DNA of 8,354 bases, from positions 1 through 8,354 of the forward strand of contig JAFYLV010000017.1 of assembly GCA_017556885.1 (NCBI GenBank), read 5' to 3'. The position numbers and the translations under genes are program-made. Each line of letters begins with the position of its first letter. Positions within the stretch are counted from its first letter, which is position 1. Source of the stretch: Clostridia bacterium (lineage in GTDB: Bacteria; Bacillota; Clostridia; Oscillospirales; QAMX01). Positions 6,123-8,354 of this stretch are shown here, one piece after another. The notes under the pieces are model-generated. The model was not told the origin of the DNA, ran no database searches, and saw nothing but the letters and a program-made list of their open reading frames with translations.

Positions 6123-7886
6123 TCAGTTAGCCTCGCGGAAAACGGACTTTCTCGCGGTGTACGTGGTGTGGAGAATATCGTGAGCCTTATGGCTGCCGGG
6201 CTTCTCCAGATACTCGTCATAGAGCTCCTTGACGATGGGGTTCTCGTGGCTCTTACGGAGAGCCATGGAGCCGTCCTCGCTGTAGAGAGCCTTGGCACGC
6301 TCAGCGCGCAGATCCACAAAGTTGCGGACGGAAGCGGGCTGGATGGGCTGACCGCCGCCGTTGACACAGCCGCCGGGGCAAGCCATGATCTCAACAAAGT
6401 GGTACTCCTTCTCGCCGGCCTTGATGGCATCGAGAAGCTTACGGGCATTGGCGGTACCGGAGACAACAGCAACCTTGACCGTGGTGCCGTTCAGGTCGTA
6501 CTCAGCTTCCTTGACACCCTCAATGCCACGAACCTCGTGGAACTCGAGTTTCTCAAGAGCCTTGCCGGTAACGACCTCGGAGACGGTACGGAGAGCAGCC
6601 TCCATAACGCCGCCGGAAGCGCCGAAGATGTGGCCTGCACCGGAAGCAATGCCGAAGGCGGGATCAAAGGTCTCGTCGGGCAGCTCGGTGAAGCGGAGGC
6701 CGGAATCCTTGATGAACTCAGCGAGCTCGCGGGTGGTGATGGTAGCATCGACATCGTCGAGTCCCTTGACAGCCTGCTGATCCTCACGGCCGATCTCGAA
6801 CTTCTTTGCGGTGCAGGGCATAACGGTGACCACGTAGATCTTCTCGGCGGGGATGCCCATCTTCTCAGCATAGTAGGTCTTCATGAGAGCACCAAACATC
6901 TGCTGGGGAGACTTGCAGGAGGACAGGTTGGAAATGAACTCCGGATAGAAGTACTCGCAGAAGCGGATCCAGCCGGGGCTGCAGGAGGTGATGAGGGGCA
7001 GAGCGCCGCCGTTCTCAAGACGGTGGAGCAGCTCGGTGCCTTCCTCCATGATGGTAACGTCAGCTGCGGTATCAACGTCAAAGACGCCGTTGAAGCCGAG
7101 GCGGCGGAGAGCAGCAACCATCTTACCCTCCACGTTGGTGCCGATAGCCATGCCGAAGTCCTCACCGAGGGCAGCACGGACAGAGGGAGCGGTACCGACG
7201 ACGACGTGCTTCTCGGGATCAGCGATCGCAGCACGGACCTCGTCCAGGCTGCTCTTCTCCTTCAGAGCACCGGTGGGGCAAACGTTGATGCACTGACCGC
7301 AGTCGATGCAGGCGACGTTGGCAAGTTTCTCATCAAAGGCGCAGCCGATGTGGGTGTCAAAGCCACGGTCGATGGGACCGATGACAGAAATCTTCTGCAT
7401 ATTCTTGCAGGCGGCAACACAGCGGCGGCAGAGGATGCACTTGGAGTTGTCGCGAACGAGGTGGGGAGAGGAATCCTCAATGTCGGCCTTCATATCATCA
7501 GAGGCAAACTTCCAGTCCTCGATGCCGTAGTCCTTGGCGAACTTCTGCAGCTCGCAGTTCTGGCTGCGGGAGCAGGTCAGGCACTCACGGCGATGGTTGG
7601 AGATGATGAGCTCCAAAGTAGTCTTACGAGACTTGCGGACAGCGGGGGTGTTGGTGAAGACCTCCATGCCCTCGTTGACAGGGTACACGCAGGCGGTGAC
7701 CAGAGAACGGGCACCCTTGACCTCAACAACACACAGACGGCAGGCGCCGATCGCGTTGATGTCCTTCAGGTAGCAGAGGGTGGGGATGTCGATACCCACG
7801 GAGCGGGCAGCCTCAAGGATCGTGCTGCCTGCGGGGACCTGAACATCCACATTATTGATCTTAATATTTACCATTTTCGTTTCCAT
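6123..7886 (-). CDS. hndD: [FeFe] hydrogenase catalytic subunit of the NAD(P)-linked type (HndD/HydA)
   Basis: Catalyses reversible proton reduction to H2 as the catalytic subunit of a soluble multisubunit hydrogenase. The 587 residues hold, in order: a [2Fe-2S] domain (Cys38, 49, 52, 66); a His-Cys3 [4Fe-4S] site (His98, Cys102, 105, 111); two ferredoxin-type [4Fe-4S] clusters (Cys150, 153, 156, 160 and Cys193, 196, 199, 203); then the H-cluster domain with L1 TSCSPGW (300-306), L2 VMPCTAKK (Cys358) and L3 EIMACPGGCVNGGGQP (Cys503, Cys507), ending with the small-subunit-like region (KSHENP, HDILHT). The usual L1 is TSCCPxW; here the second Cys is Ser303. Length matches HndD (about 585 residues); the extra C-terminal [2Fe-2S] domain of Thermotoga HydA is absent. 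The start METKMV is chosen because GGAGG (7896-7900) lies 9 nt upstream; a longer frame would run into the preceding gene. It follows the NuoF-like gene by 17 nt, and an intrinsic terminator follows it. Family very secure; NAD versus NADP and bifurcation are undetermined. Confidence 0.97.
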   Translation of the reverse strand: METKMVNIKINNVDVQVPAGSTILEAARSVGIDIPTLCYLKDINAIGACRLCVVEVKGARSLVTACVYPVNEGMEVFTNTPAVRKSRKTTLELIISNHRRECLTCSRSQNCELQKFAKDYGIEDWKFASDDMKADIEDSSPHLVRDNSKCILCRRCVAACKNMQKISVIGPIDRGFDTHIGCAFDEKLANVACIDCGQCINVCPTGALKEKSSLDEVRAAIADPEKHVVVGTAPSVRAALGEDFGMAIGTNVEGKMVAALRRLGFNGVFDVDTAADVTIMEEGTELLHRLENGGALPLITSCSPGWIRFCEYFYPEFISNLSSCKSPQQMFGALMKTYYAEKMGIPAEKIYVVTVMPCTAKKFEIGREDQQAVKGLDDVDATITTRELAEFIKDSGLRFTELPDETFDPAFGIASGAGHIFGASGGVMEAALRTVSEVVTGKALEKLEFHEVRGIEGVKEAEYDLNGTTVKVAVVSGTANARKLLDAIKAGEKEYHFVEIMACPGGCVNGGGQPIQPASVRNFVDLRAERAKALYSEDGSMALRKSHENPIVKELYDEYLEKPGSHKAHDILHTTYTARKSVFREAN

Positions 7887-7900
7887 TACTCTCATCCTCC
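7884..7900 (-). promoter_or_regulatory. Ribosome binding site that sets the hydrogenase start
   Basis: Minus-strand GGGAGG (GGAGG at 7896-7900) precedes ATG 7884-7886 by 9 nt. Another in-frame ATG touches the Shine-Dalgarno sequence directly and cannot use it, and the next ATG (MVNIK) is 21 nt away, so METKMV is the most likely start. Confidence 0.85.
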
Positions 7901-7903
7901 CGG

Positions 7904-8354
7904 TTATTTCTTGTAGATAGCGTCGAACCGGCAAGTCTCAACGCAGGCGCCGCACTTGATGCACTTGGCGGTGTCGATGACATGCGGATTCTTCACGCTG
8001 CCGACGATGGCATTGACCGGGCACTTGCGGGCGCAAGCGGTGCAGCCCTTGCACTTCTCTTCATCGATAACGTAGGAGAGCAGAGCCTTGCAAACGCCGG
8101 CGGGGCACTTCTTGTCCACGATGTGGGCAATGTACTCGTCTCTGAAGTAACGCAGGGTGGACAGGATGGGGTTGGGAGCCGTCTGACCAAGTCCGCAGAG
8201 CGCGGTGGTCTTGATGTGAGCAGCGAGCTCCTCGAGGGTGTCGAGATCCTCCATGGTGCCGTTGCCGCTGGTGATCTTCTCGAGGATCTGAAGCAGACGC
8301 TTGGTGCCGATACGGCAGGCGGTGCACTTACCGCAGGACTCGTCAACGGTGAAC
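7904..8354 (-). CDS. hndC: NuoF-like hydrogenase subunit (HndC/HydB), C-terminal part, 5'-partial
   Basis: The C-terminal 149 residues of the flavin and NAD(P)-binding subunit that passes electrons between the nucleotide and the catalytic subunit encoded just downstream. Numbering from the first complete codon in the window: the NuoF-type [4Fe-4S] site is ESCGKCTACRIGT (Cys7, 10, 13) with the fourth ligand Cys53 in LCGLGQTAPNP. A Cys pair CPAGVC (83, 88) follows. Then a C-terminal 2[4Fe-4S] ferredoxin domain has CKGCTACARKCP (Cys101, 104, 107, 111) and CIKCGACVETC (Cys131, 134, 137, 141). The ferredoxin appendage is typical of HndC/HydB and absent from plain NuoF. The FMN and NAD(P) domains and the start are beyond the right edge. 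The Met near 8254 is internal, since the frame stays open and in-family to the window end. It ends at TAA 7904-7906, 17 nt before the next gene. A NuoE-like partner is expected further upstream but is not visible. Confidence 0.95.
   Translation of the reverse strand, partial: FTVDESCGKCTACRIGTKRLLQILEKITSGNGTMEDLDTLEELAAHIKTTALCGLGQTAPNPILSTLRYFRDEYIAHIVDKKCPAGVCKALLSYVIDEEKCKGCTACARKCPVNAIVGSVKNPHVIDTAKCIKCGACVETCRFDAIYKK

Noticed and set aside
6168..7916. A 582-codon open frame on the plus strand opposite the hydrogenase gene
   Set aside because: It is exactly codon-aligned with the hydrogenase and exists because TTA, CTA and TCA codons are avoided there. Its Leu/Ala/Gly/Asp-rich product has no domain, and antisense frames of this kind are a known source of false annotations.
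7887..7934. A longer N-terminus for the hydrogenase
   Set aside because: It would overlap the end of the upstream gene and include the Shine-Dalgarno sequence; conserved sequence starts only around MVNIKINN.

Overview
The window looks like chromosomal DNA from an anaerobic, fermentative Clostridia-type bacterium (Oscillospiraceae/Lachnospiraceae-like, gut, rumen or digester). The evidence is a multisubunit [FeFe] hydrogenase, a large lipoprotein built from group 2 bacterial Ig-like (Big_2) domains, a GH2 beta-galactosidase, strong GGAGG ribosome binding sites and several intrinsic terminators. The species cannot be named from this sequence.

Layout from left to right. (1) 1-2609, plus strand: a LacZ-type beta-galactosidase, cut by the left edge but with an intact catalytic barrel and C-terminus. 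(2) 2628-2671: an intrinsic terminator. (3) 2690-3055, plus strand: a 121-residue helix-turn-helix protein resembling phage terminase small subunit / phBC6A51-type DNA-binding proteins, starting at TTG and with no phage neighbour. (4) 3041-3090: a perfect 17-bp-stem hairpin with T-tracts on both sides, shared by the two converging transcription units. (5) 3093-5933, minus strand: a 946-residue lipoprotein with about ten Ig-like domains and a C-terminal tail of 8-residue Pro/Thr/Ala/Ser repeats (24 bp units, ordered as 48 bp pairs). (6) 5934-6122: its promoter region with a good sigma-A promoter, an operator-like inverted repeat and a possible second promoter, plus the terminator of the next operon. 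(7) 6123-7886, minus strand: the catalytic subunit of an HndD/HydA-type [FeFe] hydrogenase, and (8) 7904-8354, minus strand: the C-terminal part of its NuoF-like partner (HndC/HydB), cut by the right edge.

The two hydrogenase genes form one operon (17 nt gap). They encode the flavin/NAD(P)-side subunit and the H2-activating subunit of a soluble NAD(P)-linked, possibly electron-bifurcating, hydrogenase that disposes of fermentation electrons as H2 or takes up H2. LacZ would feed hexose into fermentation, but nothing in the sequence links its regulation to the hydrogenase. The lipoprotein is probably on the outer face of the membrane. I see no tRNA, rRNA, CRISPR array, insertion sequence or intact prophage. 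I found no convincing new multigene system. The points most worth a second look are the orphan HTH protein between two terminators, the Ser in the L1 H-cluster motif of the hydrogenase, and the repeat tail and control region of the lipoprotein.
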